From assembly GCA_002964805.2 (NCBI GenBank), contig PUDQ02000081.1, positions 124,001 through 188,000 of the forward strand: a stretch of DNA of 64,000 nucleotides, in the 5' to 3' direction. The DNA comes from Trametes villosa (taxonomy: Eukaryota; Basidiomycota; Agaricomycetes; Polyporales; Polyporaceae). The notes under the pieces were generated by a model that saw only the letters and a list, made by a program, of their open reading frames with translations, was not told where the DNA came from and ran no database searches. A program made the translations under genes and the position numbers. How positions within the stretch are numbered: position 1 is the first letter of the stretch; each line of letters starts with the position of its first letter. Below, in pieces: positions 1 to 12,824 of the stretch.

Positions 1-191
1 GAACCTACGTTCTTCGCCGACCTGTAATGACATCTCGAGTCCGTCACGCCGCCATGCCGTCTCTGCGGGAGAGTCCAGTAAGGTCCGATTTTAGGTATGC
101 TAATGCTACAGGTATGTGGGATAGTGCAAACCGCCACGCAGGTGGTCCTCCAGAGCGCACATCGGCCCGCTAGAGGCCCGCTAGAACATGC

Positions 192-2344
192 CTAGCTCGA
201 GAACTGCACACCCTGCGCAAGGGGCGCTGCGTCCGAGAAGTTGAGCGTGCATGCGCTCCAGCGGACGTACTGCTTCCAGGCGTCACCTCCCGATTCACGA
301 CCCCTGTGAATAAATGTGAGCAAGCTGGCAGAGAAGCGACAATCATCAATGTCGTGACGTACCAGCCAGTGCTCTGTGCAAGACATGAAGCTCGGTGAAT
401 GTAGCGCAACGGCGGGCATAGAGAGCACGCACCTTGTTTCCACCGAAGGCAGCACCAATTTCAGCACCACTAGTGCCCACGTTGACCTACAGGGTACCGT
501 TAGCCAGCTGATCCTCGAAGAAGGTCATGGTGTGCGCATACATTGACGATGCCGGCGTCAGAACCAGCAGGGCCGATCCACTTGCCGACGTTGCGGATGT
601 CGCGCGTCCAGAGACTGCTGCTGAGACCCTATAGAACCAGCTCGTCAGAGCTAGTACGCGTGAGCAGCGCGACTGTATAGCACATACCTGGGGGACGCCG
701 TTGTTCCACTCGATCGCCTGCTCGATCTTGTCGAACACCCCAACAGTGAGCACAGGCGCAAACGTCTCCGTGCTCCACACCGGGTCCGCCACATCGACCT
801 CCTGCGGGATCGCGATCGTCGGCATCACGAAGTTGCCGCCGTCCAGTGGCGCCGCGAGGTCGCGGTACGCCGCGCCGCCCGTGAGGATCTCCGCGCCGGC
901 TGCCTGCAAGCGCACGACCGCCGCGTCGTACACGCCGACGGCCGCACGCGTGTGCAGCGGCCCGAGCAGCGTCGCGCTGTCGAGCGGGTCGCCCGGGCGC
1001 ACGGACTGGTAGAGCGACTCGAGCCGCGAGAGGAAGGCCTGCACGACGCCGCTGTGCAGGTACAGCCGGCGCGTGGACGTGCAGCGCTGGCCTGCAGTGC
1101 CGACTGCGCCGAAGAAGACGGAGGGGACGGCCATGTCGAGGTCTGCGTCGGGCATGACGATGGCGGCTGCGTGGCACGTCAGTGGTCAGGCTAAGGGGAA
1201 CGTGACGAGCCTGGGGGACTCACCGTTGTTCCCGCCGAGCTCGAGAAGGACCTTGCCGAAGCGCGACTGGACGGCCATACCTACCTGACGGCCGACTGCC
1301 TCGCTGCCCGTGAAGGACACCATGTCGACAAGCTTGCTGTCGGTGATGCCGACGCCGATGTCTTTGCCGCCAGTCACGAGGCCCGCGACCGCGCCGGGCA
1401 CGCCGTTGCGCTCCAGCACGCCAGAGACGATCTTCGTGACCGCAATGGAGCAGAGCGATGTTGTGGGTGAGGGCTTCCAGACAGTCGCATTGCCAGCCGC
1501 GAGGGAGAGTGCGAGGTTCCTGCGTGTATGCGGGTCAGAGAGGTGGCAGAGCGGCGGATCGGTGAACCCACCAGCCGTATACCGCGACAGGGAAGTTGAA
1601 CGCGGACAGGACAGCAACCACGCCCAGAGGGTTGGGAACTGTAGCCGTGTCAGTGGTGAAGCAAGGTTACGCGAAAGGAGGGCTGACCCTCGAGAATAGA
1701 GTGGCCGGGCCTCTCGGATGCCACAACGCGTCCGTTCATCATCCTTGACAGGCCCACCGCGTAGTCTGCCTATGTACACGTCAACGACGCGTATGCAACA
1801 ACACCAGCAGCACTTACAATGTCTACAAACTCCTGAACCTCGCCGACACCCTCAGTGCGGATCTTCCCCATTTCCAGGGTGATCAGCGCGCCCAGAGCGT
1901 CCCGCTAAGAAACAGTTACTCTCTCAACCCCTGGCTGTATTGCACACAATACTCACCTTGGCTGCGAGTGCTTCCCGAATCTGCCTCAATATCTCCCCAC
2001 GCTTGGGCGCAGGAACATTGCGGAAGACTTCGTATGCCTCCCGGGACCGTTCCAGGACTCTTTCGAGTTCGGCAGGAGTGGCCTGTCAGAGAAACCTATT
2101 AGAGACGCGACAGCCCGGAGTACCAGTGCAAACGCACCGACTGGACCCTTGCTAGCACCTCTCCCGTTGCCGGGCACACGCTCTGTAGTATCTCCCCCGA
2201 ACCGTGCCATTCACCGTCATACACCCCGGAGAGCTCCCTCCCAGAGTTCAGGTCGAGCGCAGAGAGCACAGCAGAGGCCCGCGAGGACAGCCGACGGGAA
2301 AGAGGAGCCCGCCGAAGGGTTGTGAGAGCGCGCCTGGAGATCAT
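192..2344 (-). CDS. ALDH7-family aldehyde dehydrogenase (antiquitin-like), multi-exon
   Basis: This gene encodes an NAD(P)-dependent aldehyde dehydrogenase of the ALDH7 (antiquitin / alpha-aminoadipic semialdehyde dehydrogenase) type, about 530 residues. The family oxidises aminoadipic semialdehyde and lipid-derived aldehydes. Visible family blocks are [12 protein letters not shown] near the N-terminus, [22 protein letters not shown], the catalytic-Glu block LELGGNN, the catalytic-Cys block [12 protein letters not shown] (near 1,085), ETFAPVLTV, and the C-terminal [16 protein letters not shown]. The ATG at 2342-2344 is followed by an Arg/Ser-rich, acid-free stretch ([21 protein letters not shown]), which suggests mitochondrial import. 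At least seven short introns are needed, and one exon is only 11 bp (363-373). Family assignment is strong. The exact substrate is inferred. Confidence 0.88.
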
Positions 2345-2985
2345 GGTTATCGTGAAAGGCTTAGGAGCGTGCGGGGTGAGCGGCGAGCCCGACGTCCGTC
2401 TACGCGGGCGTTGGCATGATCCGTCCCGAGCGCCCTGCCCGACTCGCGGGGTGTCTTGCCAAGTCCTCCCGCGTGCTACCTGGTACGATAGAGCTGCTGG
2501 CTTTCATTTTATCATGAGGTTGGGCGGTGGATGCTGTAGATCGTAGGTGGCAAAAGCAAAGAGGCAAGCTCATAGTTGCACACAAATACGGGACGAGTAC
2601 ACGTGCATGACGCCCATTGCGCGCGAGGTCCTGGTTCGTTGAACCTCTTCGAGGCATCGGTGGGTCGCGTCGTGGTTGCGTCTTAACTGTTTGAGCCTCG
2701 ACATCTAGAAAGTATGGCATATCTGGAGGTTGCGCATGTGGCGCACGCACCGTGGCTGCGTGCCGAAGTGTATTACTTGACCGTACGGCGGGATAATAGA
2801 ACATGCGTTACATATAAGATACAAATGTGCGGGTGTGTGGCGAGAGAATGCGGAGAGTGACAGCGATGGACGGCAGAAGAGAGTCGGGCACGGCAAGGGC
2901 AAAGGCAAGACAGGGGGCCGAGGCAAACGATGGTGGCAGAGCAGGGTATGCGAGTAATACCGACATATAAACATAACGCACAGTC
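2345..2985. other. Intergenic: ALDH promoter and SET1 3' flank
   Basis: Between two minus-strand genes. It must hold the ALDH promoter and the SET1 3' untranslated region. I see open frames but nothing resembling a conserved protein, and no clear TATA box. Confidence 0.5.
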
Positions 2986-5900
2986 TAGTTGAGCGTCCCA
3001 CGGCACTTCGCGGACCCGCACAGGCATGGAATCTTGTCCTGTTCAATAGGGAAATGATAATCTGCGCGAGGGTATGAACGTCAGTCAAGCGCGAGGAGTA
3101 TGGGGGCAATACTGGGTACGCACCATAGGTGATCTCACTGCCAAGTTCGATGTCCTGCTTTGCGTATATCACGATCTTCTTCTCGCCGCTGATTGTGATA
3201 ATCTTCGCGTTGCAGTTGGGGTCGCAAGAGTGGTTGATGAGGCGACTGTAGGATGGTCAGCCCTTGTTCACTTGAAGAATATGCCGGGGAAAATTGAAGT
3301 GCATCTGGACCACCTCGGGCGGTGGAACAAATTCTGGAGATACCTCGCGAGGCCTCGAGAGGGCAAATGAGGACAAATGTCCCTCCCGAGGCCTCTAGCG
3401 GGTGATGCAAGAGTAAGGCGAGGCGTGTCGAGGGAGATTTCGAGGCAATCTCGAGCTCACAGCCCTCCCGAGGCACTTTCGAAATGTCCGGCGAATCGCA
3501 CACGACTTTAAACAAAGAAACGTACCCAAGGTTGCCCTTCTTGGTCGCATCCACCACCAAGTCCTCGTCGATACGGAAGAGGTAGCTGCTCCCGATACCC
3601 TGCCGCTCATACGCCTTCTCGCGCTTGTCCGCGACCTGCGCACGGATGACCTCGCCGACGTACTCGATGACCATCTCCCCGCGGCTGATCTTCTCCATCG
3701 CGTACAGGCCCCAGTCGTGGATGGGCGAGCGCGCGAACCGCAGGTGCTTCTTGCGCGTCTGCAGTTGGTTGTACTTGACCGAGTCCGGCGCGGCCGCCTC
3801 GCCCTTCGACAGCGCCATCGCGCGCTGCACCTGGTTGATCTCCTCCAGGCCCTGCGCGCGCCGCCGCGCGTTCGCGCGGTTGGACCGCGAGGACGTGACC
3901 GCAGGCTGGGGCGGCGCGGACTCGGCGTCCGCCGCGGCGGTGCTGAGCATCCCGCGCGAGACGTACTGCGCGACGTACGCGGACTTCTCCGCGTGCGAGA
4001 TCTTATAGTAGCCTTCCGTGCGTGCGGAGCCCGTGACGTGCTTGCGAAACGGCGAGGGGCCCTCCGCCGCCTCGGGCTCGGGAGGCGACTCTGCGGACTT
4101 GCCGAAGAGGCTGCGCTCCAGCGCGAGCTTCGCGTAGTACATATCTTCGTCGTCCTCGCATATACCCTCCGCGATGGGGTCAATGGTCGGGGTGTCGGGT
4201 ATGTCGGGCTCGGGCGCCAGCACAGGCGCAGGCGTTGCTGGGGTGGATGGGCGCGAATCGAAGCTGGGCGTGAAGCGCATCTGGGCGACAGAGGGTGGCT
4301 CGTAGGGGAGCGTCTCGGGGAGGACTTCATGTACGACCTCTTCCGCAAAGACGCTTGTCTCCCGAGTGGCAAGAGTGGCGTCCTTGTCCTTCGCCTTCTT
4401 GTGTTTCTTCGGGCGCACGACGGGGACACCGTCCTCGGCCACCTTCGTCTTGACCTTCTTCTTGACCGGGATGTCAAGCTCGCTGGCCTCCGACAAGGCG
4501 CGCTTCCGCTGCGGTATCTCGACAGGGACGAGTGGCACGGGCTCGTCCTCGTCCTCCGACTCAATGACCTTCTCGACGACCACCCTCTTGAGCGTGGCCT
4601 TCTTGGGCTTCTTCTTCGGCCTCTCCACTACGAGCTCCTCCTCTCCATCATCCTGGACAACCTCGGGCAACGGCGGTGTCTCGCTCGCAGCAACCACGGG
4701 CTCCTCGCGCACGCGCTTCTTCTGCTTGCGAAAGGACAGCCCGCTGAATCCAGTCTTGCCGGTATGCCTCACGTCAAGAACATCGTGAGGCTCAGCTGTA
4801 TGCCCGTCGACCGCAGAGGGCGTCTCCGTCGCGCGCACGCCCTTCTTCGCCCGCTCATCCGTGACGACTCGCCGGATCTGCGAGGCGACGACACGTTCCA
4901 CGACGTCCTTCTCGAGCAAGGCGCGGAGGTCTTTGAGGATGGTCTTCTCGGCTTGCTCCACGAGCTCGGCATCGGTCCACGACGTCTTGTATGCGGTAGG
5001 GACATGGGTGGGCGCCGCGCGCACGGTCACGCTAACCGCGTAGTTCGCGAGCTTGCGACCGCTCGTGTTGAGGACGAGCGAAGCACGCCGCGCAGCATCA
5101 CCGGTCTTGAACGTGACATACCAGCTATGGCGATCGCGCAGGATCTACGCGCGCGCATACGGTCAGCACGCGGAACGAAGCCACCACGACGCGTGCAGTA
5201 GGTCCACCACGCGCACAAGGCATGTAGGAGGTGCTCACCTGGTCGATCTGGAAGCCCTCGAGAAACATCCGCACGTCATCCTCCCGTACGCTCCCCACAT
5301 GTCCGTCGATGGTGATGTGCTCCAGGCCGTTCTTCGCAAGTTCCGCCTTCACGGCCTCGTAGTCGAACTTCTTGGCGTTCCTTCCTCCATACGCCGGTCG
5401 CCGCGAAACTGGTGAAGGCGAGCGCGAAGGTAGGAGGGGCAGTGGGGCGTCGCGGTTGTTCATGCTGAACTGCATACTTGGCGGTAGCACTGGACCTGCT
5501 TCGATTCCGTTGGGGAAGAGGTGGATTGGAGGGCGGATGTTTGCTGGTGGGACCGCGGCGATGGCGTGGACGTTGCGCGCACGGAAGAGCGTCGGTTGTG
5601 GACGTCGTACGCGCGGCCCAGGAGGTACAACGCCGTGCCGCGGCCCTGTAGGCGTGCCATTGGGAAGCGGACTGCCCTTCTCGGGAGCGGGGGAGATGGC
5701 GATGGGGGTCGTCCCTTGCGGACGCATAGGGAGGTGCGCATTCGCCGGCGGAGGGCGGGGTCCGCCATGCGGAGGGCGGGGGATGGCTTGCGGCCCTGAC
5801 CGCCAGGGATTATTTGAATGGACGGGCGTCTGCGCGGCACTCGACGTCGGGGTCGCTTTGAAATGCGAAGAAGCGTGACCGGCGGCCTTCTCCTTCTCCT

Positions 5901-7734
5901 CCTTCTCCCGTCGCCGCTTTTCATCCCGTTCGCGCCGCCTCCGCCCATCCAGCTCCGCCAGGACAGCCTTGAGCAGCTTCCCCTCGCCGTCGAGGACGAC
6001 CCGCAGCTCCTCGCCCTCGCCAACGCCGGGGATGGCGAGAGAGAGCTTCTTGCCGTGTTCGCTCTGCACGCACTGCTTCGCCTCTTCGTGTGTCGTGTAC
6101 TTGATGAACACTATGCCGAGAGCGCCGCCACTGGACTTGTCTATTTGTGGCTCGAAGGACGTGATGGTTCCGTGCACGCTGAAATGTCGTCGTATATGCT
6201 GATTAGGCATGAGTGGGGAGATGCCCAGGACCAGCACGCTGATTGGAGGCGGCGGGCCAGCAGAGTTCGCGTCGTACTGCGACACATCAACATCCGCAAG
6301 AAAGCAAGAAGACTAATGTCAACGCACCTCGTATTTGCACTGCACAAGATCCGTCCTCAGCGGCCGCAGCGGTAACAGCCTCTTCACCTTCGTCTCCTTG
6401 CGCGGATCCCGGGCAACCGCTTCGTGCTCGCCCTCGATAACCTCGCCTGCATATCGAATCACGATCTCCTTGCCTTTGCCCTTCCCTTTCACCCGCGGCT
6501 CCTCTCCCTGGTCCATGCCCTTCTCCCGCAGCTTCTCCGCAAGCGCCCGGTATTGTCCATCCCGGTCCTTGTCCAGGGCATAGTCGAACAAGACCTTCCA
6601 GTTCTTCCCAGGCGGATACTCTGAAGGAGAAGGCGGCCATGGTGGTGGGGGTGGTAGAGAGTAGAGCTTTGGAGGAGTTGGAGAACGGGGCGGCGGAGGG
6701 GGCGGTGGGGGCGGTGGTTCTGAGGGAGACGGGGGTCGTTGATTCGGGGGCGGTGCGTGGCCGCGAGGCCCTGTAGGGACCTGTGGGTAGGGAGCCCCGT
6801 ATACATCCCGCCGCGGGCCTGTCGGCGGCAACCGCACAGCAGACGTTGAAGGAAATGGGGGCGGTTCGTCGAAGGGAGGAGGGGGCGGATATGATGGTGG
6901 TAGAGGAGGGGCCTCCCCCGGTGGCAAAGGTGGTGGAAACAAGGTTGGAGGGAGAGGTGGTGCGGGCGGTAACGGAGGTGCGGAAGAAGAGGGAGGCGGA
7001 GGCGGGGGAGGTTCAGATGGTGGCGACGGGGGCAATGGGGGCTCATCTGCAGGAGGAGGGGGAGGTGGAGGTTCTGATGAGGGCGGTGGAGGTGGCGGAG
7101 GCTCATAAGAAGGGGGTGGTGGTGGCGGAGGTTCTGAAGGCGGGGGAGGCGGTGGTGGTGCTGAAGACGGCGCCGAGGGCGTAAATGCGCGCAATCTTGG
7201 CGATGTCGGCGGTTGAGGCCCGTCACCACTTCGTAGAGAGCTCGACGATGCATTTGGCCTAAGCTTGAACGAAATGGCTTGATGTCGCCCGTTCAACGCC
7301 GTAGGCTCCTGTGGGATTGCAGCCTTACTAGGGCCTGCGCCGTTTACTTGTGCCTGTGAAAATGGGAGCAGAACGTCCTTGAGCTTACAATTCTACGCGC
7401 CGCCCAAGAAGAGGCCACCTACGCCGCTCGAGCTGCCCGGCTGCGCCCTCCCAACTTCAACCTGCTTGCCCTTCAGCGCCGAGGGCCCGGTGGGCGTGGA
7501 TGTGGCTGGGCCTGTCGGGATGCCACCGTGTCCATTCAGATACGGTTTTGCGCTTCTTCCCCTGAGACTGGCTTGTGCGTTGAGAAGACTTCGCGGCCCC
7601 GTGGGCGGGGTCGCTCCGATGCGCGAGGTGGACGACGCGCCAGGGGCGGACGGGGCGACGCCGACAGCACCAGACGATCCAGGAAGCGAGTTGAGCAGAG
7701 CCCGCGGTGCTCGCGGGGGAGCCTTGCCCGACAT
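2986..7734 (-). CDS. SET1: Histone H3 lysine-4 methyltransferase, SET1/COMPASS catalytic subunit
   Basis: This is the catalytic subunit of the COMPASS complex, which methylates histone H3 Lys4 in the nucleus. From the N-terminus: a Pro-rich low-complexity region (about 6,650-7,200), the fungal Set1 segment [15 protein letters not shown] followed by RYAGEV, an RRM-like domain ([25 protein letters not shown]...), a Lys/Glu-rich middle, the N-SET block ([33 protein letters not shown]), the SET core ([50 protein letters not shown]) and the post-[16 protein letters not shown] directly before the stop at 2986-2988. The ATG at 7732-7734 begins SGKAPPRAP. The first intron is best read as 7354-7422. 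An unusually long 280-bp intron (3,246-3,525) splits the SET domain between GNLG and RLINHSC. About 1,500 residues. The divergent neighbour is SES1. Confidence 0.95.
3246..3525 (-). other. 280-bp intron inside the SET domain of SET1
   Basis: Donor GTACGT at 3,525 and acceptor CTACAG at 3,246 join GNLG to RLINHSC in frame. Most introns in the window are 45-70 bp. The intron holds repeated CCTCGGGAGG / CCTCGCGAGG blocks that are near-palindromic, so it may carry a small repeat insertion. Confidence 0.8.
6650..7190 (-). repeat. Proline-codon low-complexity tract in SET1
   Basis: A long run of GGCGG/GGTGG-type triplets on the plus strand reads as poly-Pro blocks separated by Ser-Glu or Ser-Tyr-Glu on the minus strand. 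It is coding sequence in the N-terminal region of SET1. Confidence 0.8.
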
Positions 7735-8624
7735 GGACGAGCAGGGCGAGATGGGGGATGGAAACGGGGGGAACGGGGGGAGGGGACGTGGTCAAGATGG
7801 TGGTCGTGGGTCAAGCGGCATCGCCCTTGCTGCTTCGCGCCCTTGTGGCGACATCTTCGGCCAGCTCAGCTTTGTCTCAAACTTCAGGCTTCAAGGCGAC
7901 CATTCTTCCCTCTCTCGCGAGCTCGCTCATGGGATACGTACAGGGGGGTACCAGACAATTTTTCCCTCTACTACTTGCTCACAAAAGCCTCACACCCACG
8001 CCGTACCTCCCTTGCGACAGAAAGCGCAACAGCCATGCAAAGACGCCCTTCCACATCACCCGCTCTCCCGCGCGCCCACTCAAAAACCGTGCGGAACCTT
8101 CATGGGGTTGGTGTCGAGGCTAGCAAATGAGCGTGTCCTCCCCGTGAGACTCAGGGCTTGCCTTCCGTTGTGACTCGACGCGGCAGCAGCGACGGCGTTG
8201 ACTGGCTGATCACCGGCGCGCAGTCTTCCGCAAACACGCGCGCGAAGCTGCGGCGTCCGTGGCTCAGACTGTCAAGGTTGAGTGACACGTAGCTCAGCGC
8301 GGACGGACATTGCAGAGGGGAATGGGAAAGTAGATTGTTGAGGGAGTCGGGACGAAGCCGCAGGCGTGGCATGGGGGCGGAGGTCAGATGGTCTTTCGGA
8401 GATCGAACGCGCTGATAGTCTCGCGTATCTGAGATCCAACCGGCCCTGATGCGATAGCAAGCACAGCTTTCTGTTCGCCAAATCGATTGCTTTGGATTGC
8501 TATGAAGCTGCATCGATCGAGTCAAGTGCCGGAAATACACTCATATACACCCGCCACCTCTCCGTCGTGACCTGCTTGCGGAACAAAACACTGAAGGAGC
8601 CTACATCCTCAGCCTGATCCTACC
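7735..8624. promoter_or_regulatory. Divergent intergenic region between SET1 and SES1
   Basis: About 890 bp separate the start codons of SET1 (-) and SES1 (+), so both promoters lie here. A 129-codon minus-strand frame (8,151-8,540) has no family resemblance and looks like chance. No TATA box stands out. Confidence 0.5.
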
Positions 8625-10358
8625 ATGACCCTCGACGTGCTACACTTCATCGACAACAAGGGGGGCAATGCCGCGGAGATCCGGGAGTCGCAGAGGAAGC
8701 GCGGGCTCTCGGTCGAGCTCGTAGACGAGGTCATCCAGATGTACACGGACTGGGTCAAGCGTGCGTGAGAAGCCTCCTCGCTAGGCGACTGCACAGCTAC
8801 AATGTTTCCTCGACAGTGGACTTTGAGGCAAACAATCTAGCCAAGTCGGTCAATGGGGTACAGAAAGAGATAGCAGCGAAAAAGAAGGTGCGTCTGCCCC
8901 TCACCTCACACGAGTGTACGTTCTCATGATTACTTCCAGGCGAAAGAGAACGCGGATGAGCTCGTCGCCAAGAAGAAGGATATTGACGCGCAGGTAGCCG
9001 CGAAGCGCGCAGAGTCCAAGGAGCTCGAGGCGAAGATGCGCCAGAAAGCCTCAACAGTGGGCAACATCGTTGGCAAGAACGTGCCCGTTAGCTTGACCGA
9101 GGTGCGTTCGCATATGCTATGCTTATGTCTCAGTACTTACAGAGAAGCGCAGGATGACAACGCCACGATTAAGACATGGCATCCCGAGGGGAAGGACGTA
9201 GAGAAGAAGACCGAGATCATGCCTCATCACGAAGTACTTATGCGGCTGGATGCCATTGATATGGAGCGAGGTGAGTCTATGCGGTCCATCTCCTATGTTG
9301 AACGAGATGCGACAAGATGTGCGCAGGTGCCAAGATTGCGGGTCACCGAGGATACTTCCTCACGAACGACGGCATCGACCTCAACCAGGCGCTGATCTCT
9401 TACGGCCTTGACTTCCTCCGGAAACAGGGCTACAAGAAGGTCCAGCCGCCGTTCATGATGAACAAGGAGGTCATGGCCAAGACTGCGCAGCTCGATCAGT
9501 TCGACGAGGAGCTGTACAAGGTACGCCAACGTAACGTCCTGGAGCCCCACAGACACCAACTCACGGCTGACTATCCTTAGGTCATCGCCGCCGATGACGA
9601 GAAGTACCTCATCGCCACCTCAGAACAGCCCATCTCCGCATTCCACTCCGACGAGTGGTTCGACTCGCCCGAGACGCAGCTGCCCGTCAAGTACGCCGGC
9701 TACTCGACGTGCTTCCGGAAAGAGGCCGGCTCCGCGGGCCGCGACATGTGGGGCATCTTCCGCGTGCACCAGTTCGAGAAGGTCGAGCAGTTCTGCATCA
9801 CCGAGCCCGAGAAGAGCTGGGAGATGCTCGACACGATGGTCGCGAACTCGGAGGCGTTCTACCAGAGCCTCAAGATCCCGTACCGCGTCGTCGCGATCGT
9901 CTCGGGCGCGCTGAACCTCGCCGCGGCGCAGAAGTACGACCTCGAGGCGTGGTTCCCCTTCCAGGGCGCGTACAAGGAGCTGGTCTCGTGCTCGAACTGC
10001 ACGGATTACCGTGAGCGCTGCTTATATCCACCTGATCTGTCTTCCGCTGCTGATTGAGTTCACAGAAAGCCGAAGGCTTGAGGTGCGCTGTGGGCTGAAG
10101 ACGAAGGATCAGACGCGCAAAGTCTACGTCCACATGCTCAACGGCACCCTCTGCGCAACCGAGCGCGCTCTCTGCTGTCTCGTCGAGAACTACCAGACGC
10201 CCGAAGTACGTTTTCTCGTCGTTCTTTTGCCGACTACCACTAACTGTTGTGCATAGGGTCTCGTCATCCCTGAGGTCCTCCGGCCATACATGCAGGGCCG
10301 CGACTTCCTCCCGTGGGCGAAGGAGCTCCCGAAGAACTACCAGCGCAAACAGGCGTAG
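8625..10358 (+). CDS. SES1: Cytosolic seryl-tRNA synthetase
   Basis: A class II aminoacyl-tRNA synthetase that charges tRNA-Ser (and Sec-type acceptors) in the cytosol. The start [15 protein letters not shown] is the eukaryotic SerRS start, followed by the coiled-coil tRNA-binding arm ([37 protein letters not shown]). The catalytic domain then shows [37 protein letters not shown], motif 2 [22 protein letters not shown], and motif 3 [20 protein letters not shown], ending [20 protein letters not shown] at a TAG. About eight exons joined by short introns. The coding exons read through without a break. The gene is divergent from SET1. Confidence 0.96.
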
Positions 10359-10828
10359 AGTATTGCGTATCGAAGGGGGTGACTGAGCTAGAAGTTTGTC
10401 ATATGTTGTACACTGTGTCACCATATCATCAGCTGTTGTCTTGCTATCACATCGGCTCAATCGGACATGCACCGTCCATGGTCACGCAGCAAGCGATCAT
10501 GCCGGGAATGCTCGGGAGAAGACACCTTCTTGCAGTCCATCTGCAAGGACATCATGCGCACCTCTGCGTGCTTACAGCGTTCCTCATACTTATTCTATAC
10601 GCTCAGTCGCACGGGCTACGCTCTGACTGGCGAACTTACGATGGACCATCTGAAGATAATAAGTACAAACAAGTATGGTGGCGGCGCCAACTGCGTCACT
10701 CCGACTCGGACGAGTGAATCGCATCTGGCTCTCTCCCTACTTACCTCTACGATCTCCTCCGCACCTCCCCCTTCGCGTTCATCTTGCTTGTTGGGAGACT
10801 TCCTGGAAAACAACACACCGCCAGCATC
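10359..10828. other. Intergenic, SES1 3' flank and DUF1308 promoter
   Basis: About 470 bp between two plus-strand genes. I recognise no gene or RNA in it. Confidence 0.5.
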
Positions 10829-12824
10829 ATGACGGCCGATGCACACCCCGAACTGCGAAGTTTGCGAGATGAATTGCGGGGAATCTATGAAGCTATGGGC
10901 GATTTTGGATCAGCAAAGCTCGCGGCGAAGCCCCCGATACTTGACTCCTCGATAGCTCTCGATGGGGAGTCAAACGAAGAGTTTCACTCTCATCAGGATG
11001 CAGTCCATGGCCTCAGATCACTGCGTGATTCAGTCAAGCGCGACCTGAACGTTCTCGAGAAGGTGAGCGATCAATCAGCCTGTGCGGCTTGCGGAAGTTG
11101 CTCACCGCCGGCAACTTTCGCTTCAGTAGTTCCTCGAAGATCCCAAATGCGCTTCTATGCCTGCTCTCTCAACCAATGCGCCCTATCTGATATCCGTCTG
11201 GAACGAAGTGCTCCATGCGCCCCCACCCATCGTGACGATCTGGCGCACGTTCCCAGAGGTCCCCCAGCCGGCGAGCATACCCAACCGTGGGTCGCGCAAA
11301 CCCTCGGGAGTAAAGGTCGATGTCGTAGCTGACGGCGGCAAGCGATGGTATCGAGTGAACACGTAAGTCTACATACCCAAGCTCAACCCCAGCTAGTGCA
11401 TGGTCTAATTCACCTGTTTTAGGACGAAAAATTCGCGCCTTCTGGCCGAGTTCCGCGAACTCGACTCCTACATCACTGGGTCGGAGGACGAGTCTTCCGA
11501 CGATGAGTCTCGCCCCTCACTAGCGCCCAAGGAGTTTGACAATTCGATCTTGCGGGTGGGCCGTTCCCTCCTCGCTGCAGCGAAGCGAAACCCTCTCCCT
11601 AGCGCCGCGGGGGTACCGTCTGTCACCCTTAGATTGACGAGGTTGGACCCCTCTCCCTCCAATCCCAAGGAATACGACCCCCGTATAGCTCAAACGATCC
11701 AGCATCTGCGCGATCTCGGCGTCGAGGTTGAGCTGGGCGAGCGCGAACAAGCCCATCTGCCCCAGGCGCCAGCTGCATCTTCGCGTCAGCTAGAGCCTAC
11801 CATCCGAATTAATCTCGACCTCTCGATCCTCATCGCACTCGTATCCGACATCACACATGCGCCTTTACCGGAGTCTCCATCGGCCGCGGACGCACGCTAC
11901 ATCCCCTCGCAGCAATACCGCGAGTGGAAGCGCAAACGCGTTGGAGCATCAACAAGCGCCCACGAGGAGCCTGAGGTTGACGCGCCGTGCGAGAGTGGTA
12001 TCGGCGAACACTCTCGCGCGCTAGCTAACCAGGCGCTGCAGGAGATGGCGCGCGGACTGCTGCACGAGCTCCACGATCGTCTGGCCGCCGTCTCGTCGCC
12101 CGCACTGGAGGGCGTTGAGTTCTGGACGACGCCGGAGGCGCGCGACCGGTGTCTGCGCATTGTGCTCTCAAAGATCGGCGGGCCAAACGAAAGACGGCGT
12201 GTTTCTGCGCTCTTTCCATCGCCCGACAGAAGCGTGTCTAATGCAGAAGAGGCCTACTGGGAGAATTCTCGCTACCCGCGGGCATTCCTCCCTATTATTC
12301 CCATCCGCGTCTTCGACTCCTCCGTTCCGCCACTGGACCTCACCCCGCCAGCTACATCGGAAACTGGACACGCCCTCTCCCCGTTCTTCGCGCTCCTCTC
12401 ACGCACCTGCCGCGACATACTCTCCCGTGGGACCACGGCTCCACTTCCACAATTTTTCCCCTTCGGATCTCATCGGCTAGCCAGCTCCGTGGGCGACGAC
12501 CATTCGACTCCCCCTGAGGGCGAAGAGCTCGAGCGAGCGTCGGTGACCAAGGCGAACCCACGCCTCACCGCGCACACGGTGCAGAGCATGCTCTGGGGCG
12601 CCGCGCGTGGGTGGACGACGCTGACCGCGAACAAGTCGAGCGTGAAGGCGATCCTGCGGGACATCAGGTCGTCGGAGGGCGGGTACGGATGGTTTACCGA
12701 AGACCAGGCTGGGGCGAATGGCGGGACGGATACGGGCGGAGTCGTTGAGCCGGCAGCGCTGTGGATGGTGGATCCGCGCAGCTTGGCGGAGGGGATGCGG
12801 TCGGATTACCGGGAGGAGGCTTGA
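10829..12824 (+). CDS. DUF1308 family protein
   Basis: Resembles the DUF1308 / C7orf25-type family of uncharacterised eukaryotic proteins. The ATG at 10,829 starts MTADAHPELRSLRDELRGIYEAMGD. Exon 1 ends with LNVLEK. Exon 2 (FLEDPKCASMPALSTNAPYLISVWNEV... KWYRVNT-type segment ending RWYRVNT) and a long exon 3 from about 11,424 follow. The last exon holds the conserved region NKSSVKAILRDIRS ... ALWMVDPRSLAEGMRSDY before the TGA at 12,822-12,824. The N-terminal half has low-complexity Ser/Asp stretches (GSEDESSDDES). The molecular function of the family is not known to me. I infer only that the gene is intact, with three coding exons. Confidence 0.8.

Noticed and set aside
3395..4564. 389-codon minus-strand frame inside SET1
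   Set aside because: Arg/Ser-rich out-of-frame reading of the SET1 exon.
3717..5201. Long plus-strand open frame (494 codons) opposite SET1
   Set aside because: Antisense shadow of the GC-rich SET1 coding strand; Leu/Arg-rich with no motif, whereas the minus strand reads a full SET1 protein.
8151..8540. Possible small minus-strand gene between SET1 and SES1
   Set aside because: No domain, no homologous pattern and no start context; position is simply the shared promoter region.
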